From: Chloroflexota bacterium
Lineage (GTDB): Bacteria; Chloroflexota; Anaerolineae; Anaerolineales; VGOW01
Assembly: GCA_016213135.1 (NCBI GenBank)
Contig: JACRBQ010000070.1
Coordinates: 1-62,568 of the forward strand
Length of the DNA: 62,568 nt
Direction: 5' to 3'
The notes under the pieces are model-generated. The model ran no database searches. It was given only the letters and a program-made list of their open reading frames with translations, and was not told where the DNA came from. Both the position numbers and the translations under genes were made by a program. Shown here in pieces: positions 19,301-28,132 of the stretch. Position 1 is the first letter of the stretch; every line of letters begins with the position of its first letter.

Positions 19301-20746
19301 ATGGCTGACTTTCGAATAGAAAAAGATTCTCTTGGCGAATTGCAGGTGCCGGCCGATGCGCTCTATGGCGTGCAAACACAGCGCGCCGTGGTGAATTTCC
19401 CCATCACGGGCATGCGCCCGTGGCGGGCGTTTATCTGGAGCATGGCTCTCATCAAGCGGGCCGCCGCCGATGTGAACCGCGATCTGGGTTTGCTGGAGGC
19501 CGACAAGGCGCGAGCCATTGCCGAAGCCGCCACCGAGGTAATGGATGGCAAGTGGGATTCGCAGTTTGTGGTGGACCCCGTTCAGGCCGGGGCGGGCACG
19601 TCGCACAACATGAACTCCAACGAGGTGATCGCCAACCTTGCCACCGAGAGGATGGGCGGCAGACGCGGCAACTACATCGTCAAGCCCAACGATGATGTGA
19701 ACATGGCCCAGTCCACCAACGACACCATCCCCACCGCCATCCGGTTGGGCTGCCTGTGGCGGCTGGATGAGCTGCTGGCGGCGTTGGACAATTTGCGCGC
19801 CGCGCTGGAAGCCAAGGCCGTGGAGTTTGACGGCATTGTGAAATCGGGCCGCACGCATTTGCAGGACGCGGTGCCCGTGCGGCTGGGGCAGGAGTTTGGC
19901 GGTTATGCCAAAGCCGTGGGCCGCGACCGCGAACGCATTGCCCGCGCCGCCGAAGGGCTGCGCCGGTTGGGCATTGGCGGCACGGCCACCGGCACCGGCC
20001 TCAACGCCCACCCGGAATATCATGCCCGCATGGTCAAGCGGCTCGGCGAGATCAGCGGGATCAAGCTCTACGAGTCGGATAACCTGTTTGAGAGCATGCA
20101 GTCGCAAGCCGATGCCGCCGACTTTTCGGCCTCGCTGCGCACGCTGGCCGTGACCCTCACCCGCCTTGCCAACGACTTCCGCCTGCTCTCCTCCGGGCCG
20201 ACCACCGGCCTCGACGAGATACGGCTGCCCGCCGTGCAACCGGGGTCGTCCATCATGCCGGGTAAAGTGAACCCGGTGCTGGCCGAGATGTTGAATATGG
20301 CGATGTTCCACGTGCAGGGCTGCGATCTCACGGTGACGCTGGCGGCGCAAGCCGGGCAGCTTGAGCTCAACGTGATGATGCCCATCATCGCCCACAACCT
20401 GTTCGAGGCCATGCAGGTGACGATCGGCGCGGTGAACGCCTTTACCGAGCGGTGCGTGAAAGGCATTGTGGCCCAGCGCGAAAAGGCCGAGGGCTGGCTG
20501 GGGAAGAATGCCATTGTGGCCACTGCCCTCAACCCGCTCATTGGCTACATGACCGCGGCGGAGCTGGTGAAGGACGCCATGAAACGCAACCTCACCATCC
20601 GCGAGGTGGCGGCCGAGCGCATCGGGCGCGGCGACTTGAAGCACAAAGACACCGGCCAACCGATGACGATGGCCGATATTGACGCCGTGCTGGGTGATGT
20701 GCGCAAGCTGACCGAAGGCGGGCTGGGCGGCCCGGCGGGGGGGTAA
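19301..20746 (+). CDS. aspA: Aspartate ammonia-lyase (fumarase/aspartase superfamily)
   Basis: A 481-residue lyase that should reversibly split aspartate into fumarate and ammonia. Family landmarks are AGAGTSHNMNSNEV, NDDVNMAQSTNDTIPTA, SGRTHLQDAVPVRLGQEF and the catalytic loop GSSIMPGKVNPV. The STND form and the DAVP segment fit aspartases rather than class II fumarases, which usually have SSND and DATP. The two are closely related, however, and fumarase activity cannot be fully excluded. The start follows GGGAGGG. The stop runs into a block of ATGAAGG tandem words and then the VIT-type transporter gene. Confidence 0.82.
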   Translation: MADFRIEKDSLGELQVPADALYGVQTQRAVVNFPITGMRPWRAFIWSMALIKRAAADVNRDLGLLEADKARAIAEAATEVMDGKWDSQFVVDPVQAGAGTSHNMNSNEVIANLATERMGGRRGNYIVKPNDDVNMAQSTNDTIPTAIRLGCLWRLDELLAALDNLRAALEAKAVEFDGIVKSGRTHLQDAVPVRLGQEFGGYAKAVGRDRERIARAAEGLRRLGIGGTATGTGLNAHPEYHARMVKRLGEISGIKLYESDNLFESMQSQADAADFSASLRTLAVTLTRLANDFRLLSSGPTTGLDEIRLPAVQPGSSIMPGKVNPVLAEMLNMAMFHVQGCDLTVTLAAQAGQLELNVMMPIIAHNLFEAMQVTIGAVNAFTERCVKGIVAQREKAEGWLGKNAIVATALNPLIGYMTAAELVKDAMKRNLTIREVAAERIGRGDLKHKDTGQPMTMADIDAVLGDVRKLTEGGLGGPAGG

Positions 20747-20815
20747 TGAAGGATGAAGGATGAAGGAATGGTTGCAGCTAACGACTAACCGCCGACGACC
20801 AACTACCGACCAGAG
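20747..20815. repeat. Intergenic tandem words (ATGAAGG block, then CGAC-rich block)
   Basis: Three near-perfect ATGAAGG units (20747-20768), followed by loosely repeated CGAC/CTAAC words (20777-20815), fill the gap between aspA and the transporter gene. Reverse-complement copies of the first word (TTCATCC) recur at 31081-31111 and 38071-38088. Confidence 0.7.
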
Positions 20816-20821
20816 GGGTCT

Positions 20822-21571
20822 ATGACTATTACACCGACACCAACCAGACTGCCGCCGACCCGACTGGGCGATGCCCTGCGGCATTTGGAGCCGCGCCCGG
20901 CGTCGGCGGCGCTGGCCGATATTATCCTCGGCGGGCAGGACGGGCTGGTGAACACGCTGGGGGTCATCCTCGGCGTGGCGGCGGCCTCCAGTGATCTGCG
21001 GATCGTGATCGCCGGCGGGTTCGCGGCCACGTTTGCCGAGTCCATCTCCATGGGCGCGGTGGCTTACACCTCCACCCTGGCTGAACACGATCACTACCGG
21101 TCGGAGTTGGAGCGTGAGCGCCGCGAGATTCGCGAAATTCCGCAAGCCGAAGAGCAGGAAGTGCGCGACGTGTTCAGCGCCTGGGGCTTCGAAGGCGATT
21201 TGCTGGAGGGCGCGGTGGCGCAGGTGGTCAGGGACGAAGAGGCCTGGGTGGATGTGATGATGCGCAACGAGTTGAAGCTTGCGCCCATCGAGAGCAGCAA
21301 CGCGCTGCGGATTGCTCTCGTGGTCGGCTTGTCGGCGTTCGGCGGCTCGCTGATTCCACTGACGCCGTTTTTGTTCCTGCCGCTGGGCGGGGCCATCCCG
21401 GTGTCGCTGGTGTTGTCGGCGCTGGCCTTGTTTGCGGTAGGGGCTTACAAAGCGCGCATCACCGTAGGCAGACCTTTGCGCAGCGGCGTGCAAATGGCCG
21501 TCATCGGCATCGTCTCGGCGCTGGCGGGTTACGTCATCGGGGCGTTGTTTGGCGCGCCGCCGACGCCGTGA
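20822..21571 (+). CDS. VIT1/CCC1-family membrane transporter
   Basis: A 249-residue membrane protein of the vacuolar-iron-transporter family. Residues 30-80 form two helices with the family segment IILGGQDGLVNTLGVILG and the GFAATFAESISMGAVAYTS helix. A hydrophilic acidic/basic segment follows (residues 90-155, with several EE pairs, the cytosolic metal-binding region in known members), then three C-terminal helices. Family members move Fe(II) or Mn(II) out of the cytosol. Metal specificity here is not known. Downstream lies the integron-cassette region. Confidence 0.85.
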   Translation: MTITPTPTRLPPTRLGDALRHLEPRPASAALADIILGGQDGLVNTLGVILGVAAASSDLRIVIAGGFAATFAESISMGAVAYTSTLAEHDHYRSELERERREIREIPQAEEQEVRDVFSAWGFEGDLLEGAVAQVVRDEEAWVDVMMRNELKLAPIESSNALRIALVVGLSAFGGSLIPLTPFLFLPLGGAIPVSLVLSALALFAVGAYKARITVGRPLRSGVQMAVIGIVSALAGYVIGALFGAPPTP

Positions 21572-21673
21572 GTTTCCATCATTCCAGGCCAGGCTCTTTT
21601 CTCTGATCGCATCCAGCGCTGCTTGGGCGAAGCGTTGCGGCGGGCCTGTTTCATAGAGCCTGAGCGAATAAGC

Positions 21674-21781
21674 ACCCAACGGTCAGCGTCAGCCGCGCCG
21701 CCGCCGTCAAGTTACTTTGCGGAAGTCTGAGCGCCGGAATTGCGCGGCCTTGGCGGCGTCGGCTGGACGCGCGGGTTGGGC
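21674..21781 (-). other. Integron attC recombination site 1
   Basis: Read on the minus strand: GCCCAAC, then L'' containing GCGTCCAGCCGACGCCGCC, a 40-odd-base loop, L' GGCGGCGCGGCTGACGC, then R' GTTGGGT. Folding the arms leaves two unpaired bases (C and A) in L'', five bases apart, as in classical attC hairpins. It lies about 70 bases downstream of the ABM monooxygenase stop, the normal cassette arrangement. Confidence 0.85.
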
Positions 21782-21852
21782 GGCTTCTTCCCGCTGGGTG
21801 CCCCCATGGACCGGGTGAGCCTCCGGGCGGGCTTGGCGCGTCCTCAAGCCCC

Positions 21853-22149
21853 TCAGGGCTCGGAGGAGGAGACGTGGAAGATAGTCTCCTCGGGTTCGCC
21901 GGCGAGAAACTCCTGAAAGAGGCCCATCGTCTTCTGGACCACGGGCAACGACTCCTGGCGGTCGAGCGCCGCCCGATCCGCAAAGACCTCGAGGGCGATG
22001 AAAGAGTCTGGATCCGTAATGTCCCTGCCCATGTCGAAGTGGATCGCACCATCGAGTGGTCGGCTCGCGGCAACGATTTCCCTGAATGCAGCCAACGCCT
22101 GGTCGGTTTTCTCAGGCAGGCACTTTACTTTGAAGCGTACGATAATCAT
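21853..22149 (-). CDS. ABM-domain (antibiotic biosynthesis/quinol monooxygenase-like) protein, integron cassette gene
   Basis: A 98-residue alpha+beta ferredoxin-like protein of the ABM superfamily: [14 protein letters not shown] at the N-terminus, the [10 protein letters not shown] segment, and ...[19 protein letters not shown]. Relatives are small dimeric monooxygenases or haem- or quinone-active proteins; the precise substrate is unknown. GAAAGGAG lies upstream of the ATG. The gene is followed by attC site 1 and preceded by attC site 2, so it is the gene of cassette 1 (about 21,674-22,512). There is a 360-base stretch between the cassette start and the gene. Confidence 0.82.
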   Translation of the reverse strand: MIIVRFKVKCLPEKTDQALAAFREIVAASRPLDGAIHFDMGRDITDPDSFIALEVFADRAALDRQESLPVVQKTMGLFQEFLAGEPEETIFHVSSSEP

Positions 22150-22380
22150 AGTTCCTTTCTCCTTTCAAATTGTCGAGAGTTATCGGCGTCACTCACAATG
22201 TCGCCTGTAAGACGCGCCCGACCATTGTCGGTGATGTAGTCTTCCTCCCTGCTGTGCCATTGCCCGCAGTGGCCTACAACGGCGTGAACGGGTTACGGCT
22301 CTTTGGAAGCCATTGTTGAACAACAGCGGATATTCTTTACCCGGCTGTCATTTCTTGCTCTCGCGAGTGGCGACCATTAG

Positions 22381-22488
22381 TCATGCTCTCTGGCTCGTTG
22401 GGTCGTCGAACAGTGAACCTTCACTTGAAGCGACCTGCGCCACTCTTGGTACATTGGCCGCGATTAGACATCGCACTGCATTCAGCAT
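22381..22488 (-). CDS. Possible 35-residue peptide at the head of cassette 1
   Basis: A short frame (MLNAVRCLIAANVPRV...) begins 25 bases inside the cassette boundary and is preceded by AAGGAGG. Such first-position signals are common for cassette genes. No homology is recognised, and it may be only a leader or the remnant of a longer gene. The rest of the gap to the ABM gene shows no supported gene. Confidence 0.3.
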   Translation of the reverse strand: MLNAVRCLIAANVPRVAQVASSEGSLFDDPTSQRA

Positions 22489-22512
22489 TCACCTCCTTGT
22501 TGAAGACGGGCC

Positions 22513-22582
22513 GCCCAACGGTCAGGTTCAGCCGCTTGCGAAGCGCAGCAAGGAGCAAGTCGGCCGGAACCTGTGGTTAGGC
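22513..22582 (-). other. Integron attC recombination site 2
   Basis: Minus-strand reading: GCCTAAC, L'' with CAGGTTCCGGCCGACTTGC, a short loop, L' GCAAGCGGCTGAACCTG, R' GTTGGGC; 70 bases. Pairing the arms leaves extrahelical C and A in L''. It lies 36 bases after the stop of the saccharopine-dehydrogenase-like gene. Confidence 0.88.
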
Positions 22583-22617
22583 CGCCGATGATGGCGGACA
22601 GAGTTGTAGACATTGGG

Positions 22618-23673
22618 TTAGTTGAGATCTTCCCGTGTGACCCCCTCCGCCTCCAGAACGAAATCCGCACCATAGGCCAATGCCGGGGTCTGAAACCCAG
22701 GTGACGTGTTGCCGGCCAAAACTTTCTGCACCGCCGCCAGCGCAGCCCGCGCCGTCCAGATGACCCCGGCCTCGGGGCCATGCAGCCGCGAGACAGCGCT
22801 GCGCCCCTGGTCATCTTCGACCTCGCCCCAGACGTGGGTCACGGTCTTAGCACGCTCGTCAGCCGTCGGTCCAGGCTGCACCCCGCGCTTGAAGAGGTCG
22901 CGGATCGCGGCCCACTTGAATAAGGGGCGCAGAGCGGCCATCGCGGCCAGCTGTCGGCGTAGCCCTTTCGGCAGCACCGCATAGTCTGCAATGTTGGGGA
23001 TGCCCGTACTGTAATAGGCCGTGAAGACATCGCCCCAGGTCAACTGGGTCGCTGGCAGGGGACCGTCGCCAAAGTCAATCGGGCGTGTTTTCATGGCCCG
23101 CTCGGGGGTCTCTAATCGTCCATGGCGTCGCACGCGGTTGCCATAGGGGACCAACTCGATGGCGGTCCGCTGCGTTCCGGGTGGAAGGCCGGCTGGGCCT
23201 TGGACATAAAAGGCGAGTGTCAAACGGGTGGCAGATGGCAAGCGCTGCTTGAGGTGCATAGCCAGACAATCCGTCGGCGCCACATCAAAGCCGACGCCCG
23301 GCAGCAGCATCACCCCGTGGGCTTTGGCTTCCGCATGACGGGCGGCGAGGGCCTCATAGACGGGGATTTCACCCGTCAGGTCCAGGTAATGGGTACCGGT
23401 TCGAAGACAGGCCTCCACCATCGGTTTGGAAGTGTACAGATAAGGTCCGGCGCAGTGCAGCACCACGAGCACCTCTCGGAGGGCTTGGTCCATGGTCGCC
23501 GAATCATCCAGACCAAAAACGCGGCGTGCTACACCCAATTCAGTCGCCTGACTTTCGATTTTGGCCGCATCGCGCCCAGCGAGAATCGGTTGGAGACCCT
23601 GCTGGACGGCTAGGCGAGCAATCGCGTCACCGACAAACCCGTTAGCGCCATACAATAGGAAACCAGCTGGCAT
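22618..23673 (-). CDS. Saccharopine-dehydrogenase-like NAD(P)-binding protein, integron cassette gene
   Basis: A 351-residue Rossmann-fold oxidoreductase. The N-terminus (MPAGFLLYGANGFVGDAIARL) has the GxxGxxG-type dinucleotide loop of the saccharopine dehydrogenase/trans-acting enoyl reductase family. Further family-like segments are VVLHCAGPYLYTSKPMVEAC and HYLDLTGEIPVYE. The true reaction is unknown. The ATG at 23673 was chosen because AAAGGAGA lies seven bases upstream; reading further upstream would run into attC site 3. It forms cassette 2 (about 22,513-23,739), unusually long for a cassette but complete. Confidence 0.85.
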   Translation of the reverse strand: MPAGFLLYGANGFVGDAIARLAVQQGLQPILAGRDAAKIESQATELGVARRVFGLDDSATMDQALREVLVVLHCAGPYLYTSKPMVEACLRTGTHYLDLTGEIPVYEALAARHAEAKAHGVMLLPGVGFDVAPTDCLAMHLKQRLPSATRLTLAFYVQGPAGLPPGTQRTAIELVPYGNRVRRHGRLETPERAMKTRPIDFGDGPLPATQLTWGDVFTAYYSTGIPNIADYAVLPKGLRRQLAAMAALRPLFKWAAIRDLFKRGVQPGPTADERAKTVTHVWGEVEDDQGRSAVSRLHGPEAGVIWTARAALAAVQKVLAGNTSPGFQTPALAYGADFVLEAEGVTREDLN

Positions 23674-23739
23674 GCGATGATCTCCTTTCGCACTGGAGAA
23701 TAGTGAAGATGATAACAGAACTGACGAGACAAGCCAGCG

Positions 23740-23839
23740 GCCTAACGGCATCGAGATGAGCCGCCCGGCCAGCTCTTCGGTACCATCTTAGACCCGATTC
23801 GCCGCGGCTGGCCGGGTCGGCTCCATCGAGTTGTTAGGC
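23740..23839 (-). other. Integron attC recombination site 3
   Basis: Minus-strand reading: GCCTAAC, L'' with GATGGAGCCGACCCGGCC, loop, L' GGCCGGGCGGCTCATC, R' GTTAGGC; 100 bases. The long stem pairs with two extrahelical bases (G and A) in L'', five bases apart. It lies 38 bases after the stop of the VOC-protein gene. Confidence 0.9.
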
Positions 23840-23877
23840 GGCAATCTCTGTAGCGCGCTCGATCGTTCCGTGCTTGG

Positions 23878-24246
23878 CTATCGTGCGGCCTCAAAGAGTT
23901 CCACGAGATTGCCATCCGGGTCTTCGAGCAGAATCTGCTTTCCGCCTGGTCCTTTGACGATCTCGTTGCGGAAGCGAAGCCCAACGTTCTTCAAGGCCTC
24001 GACGCGTGTCTCGATGTTGTCGAGCTCAATGACAAAGCGGTTCCATCCACCTGGCTCGGGACGGCGTCCGTCAGGCATGGGTCGAGCGGCAGAACTCTGC
24101 GGCCCTGCGAGCCAAAGGGTAATGTCGTCACGGGAGACACGGGCGAAAGCAGGAGCCATAGTCTGGTCAAGCTTGAAGCCGAGATGGTTCGTGTAGAACG
24201 CGACAGATCGGTCGACGTCGCCGACAAGGTACCTGACCGTTGCCAT
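23878..24246 (-). CDS. VOC/glyoxalase-superfamily protein, integron cassette gene
   Basis: A 122-residue VOC-fold protein: MATVRYLVGDVDRSVAFYTNHLGF at the N-terminus (first beta-alpha-beta unit, split here for brevity), and LEDPDGNLVELFE at the C-terminus with the usual metal-ligand glutamate. Superfamily members are lyases, dioxygenases and antibiotic-resistance proteins such as fosfomycin or bleomycin resistance types; no specific activity can be claimed. GGAGG precedes the ATG at 24246 with seven-base spacing; a TTG 15 bases upstream is less likely. Cassette 3 spans about 23,740-24,329. Confidence 0.85.
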   Translation of the reverse strand: MATVRYLVGDVDRSVAFYTNHLGFKLDQTMAPAFARVSRDDITLWLAGPQSSAARPMPDGRRPEPGGWNRFVIELDNIETRVEALKNVGLRFRNEIVKGPGGKQILLEDPDGNLVELFEAAR

Positions 24247-24329
24247 GATGGTTACCTCCAATGATAAGGCGATCCTGGGGCATCGCTACAGTTCGAGGCG
24301 CCTCTAGGCGGGGGGCTCGCGGGATTGCC

Positions 24330-24391
24330 GCCTAACGGTGCGGTTCAGTGGCGCGGCGGTGTTCCGCGTCCACTGCAACCGATGGTTAGCA
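24330..24391 (-). other. Integron attC recombination site 4
   Basis: Minus-strand reading: TGCTAAC, L'' CGGTTGCAGTGGACGCGG, short loop, L' CCGCGCCACTGAACCG, R' GTTAGGC; 62 bases. The arms pair except for extrahelical G and A in L''. It is the first site of the array in the direction of the cassette genes. R'' deviates from consensus at one position. Confidence 0.82.
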
Positions 24392-25046
24392 CGCTGGATG
24401 GCTGGCGCACGAACCCCATACCCAACCATTGCATTACACAGCCCGCGCTCGACTGCCTGCTCGCGCCTAACTGCTGGCGTTAGCACTTGCATGCCCACGC
24501 ACGCAACGTCGCTTACTGAATCCCATTTCCCTGAATGTTGGCGGGCCAGACTCCCAAACTTTACGAGCGTGCTAACGAATTAAGGATTGATGCGGCGGAA
24601 GAAGCGAAAATCAAAAACACGTTTCCCTGCGCCGCCGCATCAATCCGAGTTGAACTAAGCCGCACGCAGGAGACCCTGACCCGCTATTTGGAAATTAAAG
24701 CTCGCTCACTTGGCTGGGTCATCCAACTTCCTCGCACTTCCACCACTCAGTAAGATCATTGTACATAGAAAAAGAGTCTTTTGGCAAACAAGGCAACGAC
24801 CAATTCGGTCCCATCAGACCGGTCTGGCGATACGAAGGAACGCGAAGCCACCGACACGGGCGAGCCTGACCGATGTCGAGCGTCATGTGTTTCGAGCGGG
24901 GATTCGGGAACTGGCTCATGGTGAGCGACACGCGGTGGGGGCAAGGGTTCGCTGATACACCATTGGCTGGTGATATTGCGGGCAGGAGAGTGCCGAGAGC
25001 GATTCGTGAATCGCCTTTGCAGGGCGGTTCCGCCAGCCCTCGCCCC
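24392..25046. other. Gene-poor gap between the attC cluster and rocD
   Basis: About 650 bases with no gene I can support. A compressed core-site-like pair (TGCTAAC and GTTAGGC on the minus strand, about 24,465-24,485) may be an eroded attC. A 72-codon plus-strand frame at 24535-24753 has no recognised motif or ribosome-binding site. GCGATTCGTGAATCGC (near 25,000) is a small palindrome downstream of rocD. Confidence 0.5.
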
Positions 25047-26249
25047 TCACTTCAAATTCAACGCCTCCCTAATCGCCGGCAGCGCCCCGTCAATGGTGGG
25101 CCGGTCGATGATCAGCGGCGGGGCAAAACGGATCACGTTCTCGTGCGTTTCCTTGCACAGAATGCCGCGCTCTTTGAGCGCCTCGCAGAAGCGCCGCGCG
25201 CCCCCGGCCTCCGGCTTTAGCTCCACGCCGATGAACAGCCCCTTGCCCCGAATTTCCTTCACGTGCCGGCTGGGAATTTCCACCAGCCGCTCCAAAAAGT
25301 ATTCGCCCAGCGCCGCCGAATTCTGCGCCAGCTTCTCGTCCACCATCACCCGCAGCGCGGCGCGGGCCACGGCGCAGGCCAGCGGGTTGCCGCCAAAGGT
25401 GCTGCCGTGCTCGCCCGGTTTGAACAGCCCCATGATGGCCGCCGACGACATCACCGCCGACACCGGGTACACCCCGCCGCTCAACGCCTTGCCAATCACC
25501 ATCACGTCGGCCTGCACCCCGTCGTGCTCGCAGGCAAACAGCTTGCCCGTGCGCCCCAGCCCGGTTTGAATTTCGTCGGCCATCAGCAGCACGTTGTGGC
25601 GGTCGCAAATTTCGCGCACGCGCTTCATATAGCCGGGCGGGGGGATGATCACCCCGGCCTCGCCCTGAATCGGCTCCAGCGAAATGGCCGCCGTGTTCGG
25701 CGTGATGGCCGCCTCGAAGGCCGCCGCGTCGCCATAGGGCACGGTCACAAACCCCGGCGTGAACGGCCCGAACGGATCGCGGTAGCCTGGCTCGGTGGAA
25801 AACGAGATGATGGAAATGGTGCGCCCGTGGAAGTTGCCCGCCACGGTGACAATCTCGGCCTTGTGCCTGGGGATGCCCTTCACCTCGTAGCCCCACTTGC
25901 GCGCCAGCTTCAGCGCCGTCTCCACCGCCTCCGCGCCGGTGTTCATCGGCAAGGCCATTTCGTAGCCGCTCAAGTCGCACAGTTCCTTGAGAAACGGCCC
26001 GAGCTGGTCGTTGCGAAAGGCTCGCGAGGTGAGCGTGACTTTGCTTGCCTGCTCCACCAATGCCTGAATGATTTTTGGGTGGCAATGCCCCTGGTTCACC
26101 GCCGAATACGCCGACAAGCAATCGAGATACCGCTTGCCTTCCACATCTTCCACCCACACCCCGTAGGCTTTGGCAATCACCACATCCAACGGCTTGTAAT
26201 TGTGCGCGCCGTACTGGTCCTCGATGCTAACAAAGTCTTGAGTATTCAT
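25047..26249 (-). CDS. rocD: Ornithine aminotransferase
   Basis: Class III PLP-dependent aminotransferase of 400 residues converting ornithine and 2-oxoglutarate to glutamate semialdehyde and glutamate. RocD-like segments include [50 protein letters not shown] and [13 protein letters not shown]. The PLP lysine is in [15 protein letters not shown], and [13 protein letters not shown] follows. Length and motifs are complete. The ATG at 26249 gives the family N-terminus; frames running further upstream would encode a tandem-repeat block. It lies downstream of gltX on the same strand, with only about 40 bases of repeat between them. Confidence 0.92.
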   Translation of the reverse strand: MNTQDFVSIEDQYGAHNYKPLDVVIAKAYGVWVEDVEGKRYLDCLSAYSAVNQGHCHPKIIQALVEQASKVTLTSRAFRNDQLGPFLKELCDLSGYEMALPMNTGAEAVETALKLARKWGYEVKGIPRHKAEIVTVAGNFHGRTISIISFSTEPGYRDPFGPFTPGFVTVPYGDAAAFEAAITPNTAAISLEPIQGEAGVIIPPPGYMKRVREICDRHNVLLMADEIQTGLGRTGKLFACEHDGVQADVMVIGKALSGGVYPVSAVMSSAAIMGLFKPGEHGSTFGGNPLACAVARAALRVMVDEKLAQNSAALGEYFLERLVEIPSRHVKEIRGKGLFIGVELKPEAGGARRFCEALKERGILCKETHENVIRFAPPLIIDRPTIDGALPAIREALNLK

Positions 26250-26255
26250 GCCGGT

Positions 26256-26305
26256 CACTTCCCACTTCCCACTTCCCACTTCCCACTTCTCACTTCTCAC
26301 TTCCC
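26256..26305. repeat. Tandem (CACTTCC)n block between gltX and rocD
   Basis: About seven copies of the 7-bp word CACTTCC (and CACTTCT variants) fill the gtlX-rocD gap. On the minus strand it reads GGAAGTG repeats. The last codons of gltX lie within it, so the block has altered or defines that C-terminus. Confidence 0.8.
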
Positions 26306-27786
26306 AATAGCAACGCTTCCGCGGCCGCAATCCGCTCGAACACCACCGGCCTGTCCAGCAGCGCAATGGTCTCGAACAGCGGCGGGCTGACGGGCTGCCC
26401 GGTGAGGGCCACGCGCAGGATGCCGAACAACTGCCCCGGCTTAAGCTTCAGTTCTTCGGCCAGCGCGCGCATGGGCGCTTCGGTCGCGGCGTGAGTCAGG
26501 TCGGGCAGGGCGGCCAACCGGTCGCGGGCGGCGAGCAAAGCCGCCAACGCCGACGAGGCGTCCAGCCCTTTGGGGATGAGCTGCTCGCGCCGCGGAGTCA
26601 CGTTCGGGCGGAAGAAAAAGCCGGCCATGTCCACCGCTTCATCCAACGTGCCAATGCGCTCCTGAATGATGGGCACGATCCGCAGCAGCGCCGCCTCGTC
26701 GGCCTTCAGCCCGGCCCCGTCAAAATAAGGCAGCAGGCGGCGGGCCAGTTCGGCTTGCGGCAGCCCGCGAATGTGCAGGCCGTTGAAGTGATCCAGCTTG
26801 TCGAAGTTGACGGCGGCGGGCGCGGGGTTCAAGCGATCCAGCGAGAAGCCGGCGATCATCTCGTCCAGCGAGAGCACGTCGGTTTTGTCGTCGAGGCTCC
26901 AGCCCATCAGCGCCAGCCAGTTGAGTACCGCCTCGCGCATGTAGCCCAGCTCTTGCATGTCGTGCACGAACACGCTGTGGCCCTCCTCGGCTTTGAGGTT
27001 GGCCGACTCGCGTTTGCTCAGCTTGCCCTTGCCGCTGGGTTTGAGGAACACCGACAGGTGCACCCACGCCGGCTCGTCCCAGCCAAAGGCGCGGAGGAGC
27101 AGCGCGTGTTTGGGCAGGCTGGGCAGCCACTCCGACCCACGGATGACGTGGGTGATGCCCATGAGGTGATCGTCCACCATGGCCGCCAGGTGATACAGCG
27201 ACAGCCCGTCCGACTTGAGGATGATGAAGTCATCGAGCGAGGCGTTGTCCACCGTGATGTCGCCGCGCAGCAGATCGCGCACGGTGGTCTTTGCGCCTTC
27301 CGTAACTTTGAATCGCACCACGCATGGCTCGCCCGCGGCTTGGCGCGCTTTGGCCTCCTCGGGCGGGACGAGCCGGCAGTGGCCGTCGTAGCGCGGCTGG
27401 CGTTTGAGAATTTGCTGCTCGCGCCGCAGCGCGTCCAACCGCTCCTTGGTGCAGAAGCAGTAGTAGGCCGCGCCCGCCTCCACCAGTTGCCCGGCGTGCG
27501 CGCGGTGAATGTCGGCGCGTTGGCTTTGGATGTACGGCCCGTGCGGCCCGCCCACGTCGGGGCCTTCGTCCCACTGCAAGCCCAGCCAGCGCAAGCCGGC
27601 CATCACTTGCTCGGTCGCGCCGGGCACAAACCGGGTCTGGTCGGTGTCTTCGATTCGCAAAATGAACCGGCCGCCGGTTTGCCTGGCCAGCAGGTAGTTG
27701 TACAGCGCCGTCCGCGCCCCGCCAATGTGCAGCGAGCCGGTGGGCGAGGGGGCAAAACGGACACGAGCAGGTTTCACGTCAGGCAT
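26290..27786 (-). CDS. gltX: Glutamyl-tRNA synthetase
   Basis: Class I aminoacyl-tRNA synthetase charging tRNA-Glu (and possibly tRNA-Gln, if a GatCAB pathway is present); 498 residues, full length. The HIGH-type motif appears as [20 protein letters not shown] at the N-terminus and the KMSKS-type motif as GKLSKRES near residue 260. The connecting segment IEDTDQTR is also family-typical. A cysteine-containing CFCTKE segment is present near residue 115. The final residues lie within the CACTTCC tandem block. Upstream on the same strand, after the rex terminator and two palindromes, is rex. Confidence 0.96.
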   Translation of the reverse strand: MPDVKPARVRFAPSPTGSLHIGGARTALYNYLLARQTGGRFILRIEDTDQTRFVPGATEQVMAGLRWLGLQWDEGPDVGGPHGPYIQSQRADIHRAHAGQLVEAGAAYYCFCTKERLDALRREQQILKRQPRYDGHCRLVPPEEAKARQAAGEPCVVRFKVTEGAKTTVRDLLRGDITVDNASLDDFIILKSDGLSLYHLAAMVDDHLMGITHVIRGSEWLPSLPKHALLLRAFGWDEPAWVHLSVFLKPSGKGKLSKRESANLKAEEGHSVFVHDMQELGYMREAVLNWLALMGWSLDDKTDVLSLDEMIAGFSLDRLNPAPAAVNFDKLDHFNGLHIRGLPQAELARRLLPYFDGAGLKADEAALLRIVPIIQERIGTLDEAVDMAGFFFRPNVTPRREQLIPKGLDASSALAALLAARDRLAALPDLTHAATEAPMRALAEELKLKPGQLFGILRVALTGQPVSPPLFETIALLDRPVVFERIAAAEALLLGSEK

Positions 27787-27845
27787 TTACATCCTCTCGA
27801 AAAAAAGGCGATCTATAGATGACCGCACTGCAAAAGCCCAATTGA

Positions 27846-27914
27846 ACCGCGAAGACGCCGAGCACGCGAAGAAAAACAAGGGCGAATCCTTCGTGCCCTT
27901 CGCGTCTTCGCGGT
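27846..27914. repeat. Inverted repeat with GCGAAG words upstream of gltX
   Basis: ACCGCGAAGACGC (left) pairs with GCGTCTTCGCGGT (right), and internal words CACGCGAAG and CTTCGTG also pair loosely. It sits about 60 bases upstream of gltX, within a 340-base gap that has no gene. Confidence 0.65.
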
Positions 27915-28006
27915 GAGATCGCAGTTCTTTCAGGAGAGCCATAGATTGAACGGAGCGACAAAAAGACCGGTTGTGCGACCGGTGAAGAGGATTATACCAA
28001 AGGGGT

Positions 28007-28072
28007 AGGTGACTGTCACCGCGCGCAAGAGGCTTGAATTTTCGGATTTTCGCTGCGCGGTGACAGTCACCT
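28007..28072. repeat. Nested palindrome GGTGACTGTCACC...GGTGACAGTCACC
   Basis: Left arm AGGTGACTGTCACCGCGC pairs with right arm GCGCGGTGACAGTCACCT across a loop of about 30 bases. Each arm contains its own 13-bp palindrome, the same design as the AGACCC element. It lies between the rex terminator and gltX. Confidence 0.75.
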
Positions 28073-28082
28073 GGCTAAACGA

Positions 28083-28112
28083 AAACGCCCCGAGGCCGCT
28101 GCCCCGGGGCGC
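28083..28112 (-). terminator. Probable rho-independent terminator of rex
   Basis: On the minus strand GCGCCCCGGGGC...GCCTCGGGGCG forms a GC-rich stem followed by TTTTCGTTT. It lies about 25 bases after the rex stop. Confidence 0.7.
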
Positions 28113-28132
28113 TGTGTTTCAATTACATCCTC

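Noticed and set aside
19250-21679. Long minus-strand frame of about 800 codons opposite aspA and the VIT-type gene
   Set aside because: Low-complexity Arg/His/Gly/Gln-rich translation without any motif, opposite two clear genes; an artefact of high GC.
24420-24485. Fifth attC site
   Set aside because: Core-like ACCCAAC and GTTAGCA sequences exist, but the intervening arms do not pair. At most an eroded site (TGCTAAC...GTTAGGC, 24465-24485).
24535-24753. 72-codon plus-strand frame
   Set aside because: No ribosome-binding site, no recognised motif, and opposite in direction to the cassette genes; not supportable as a gene.
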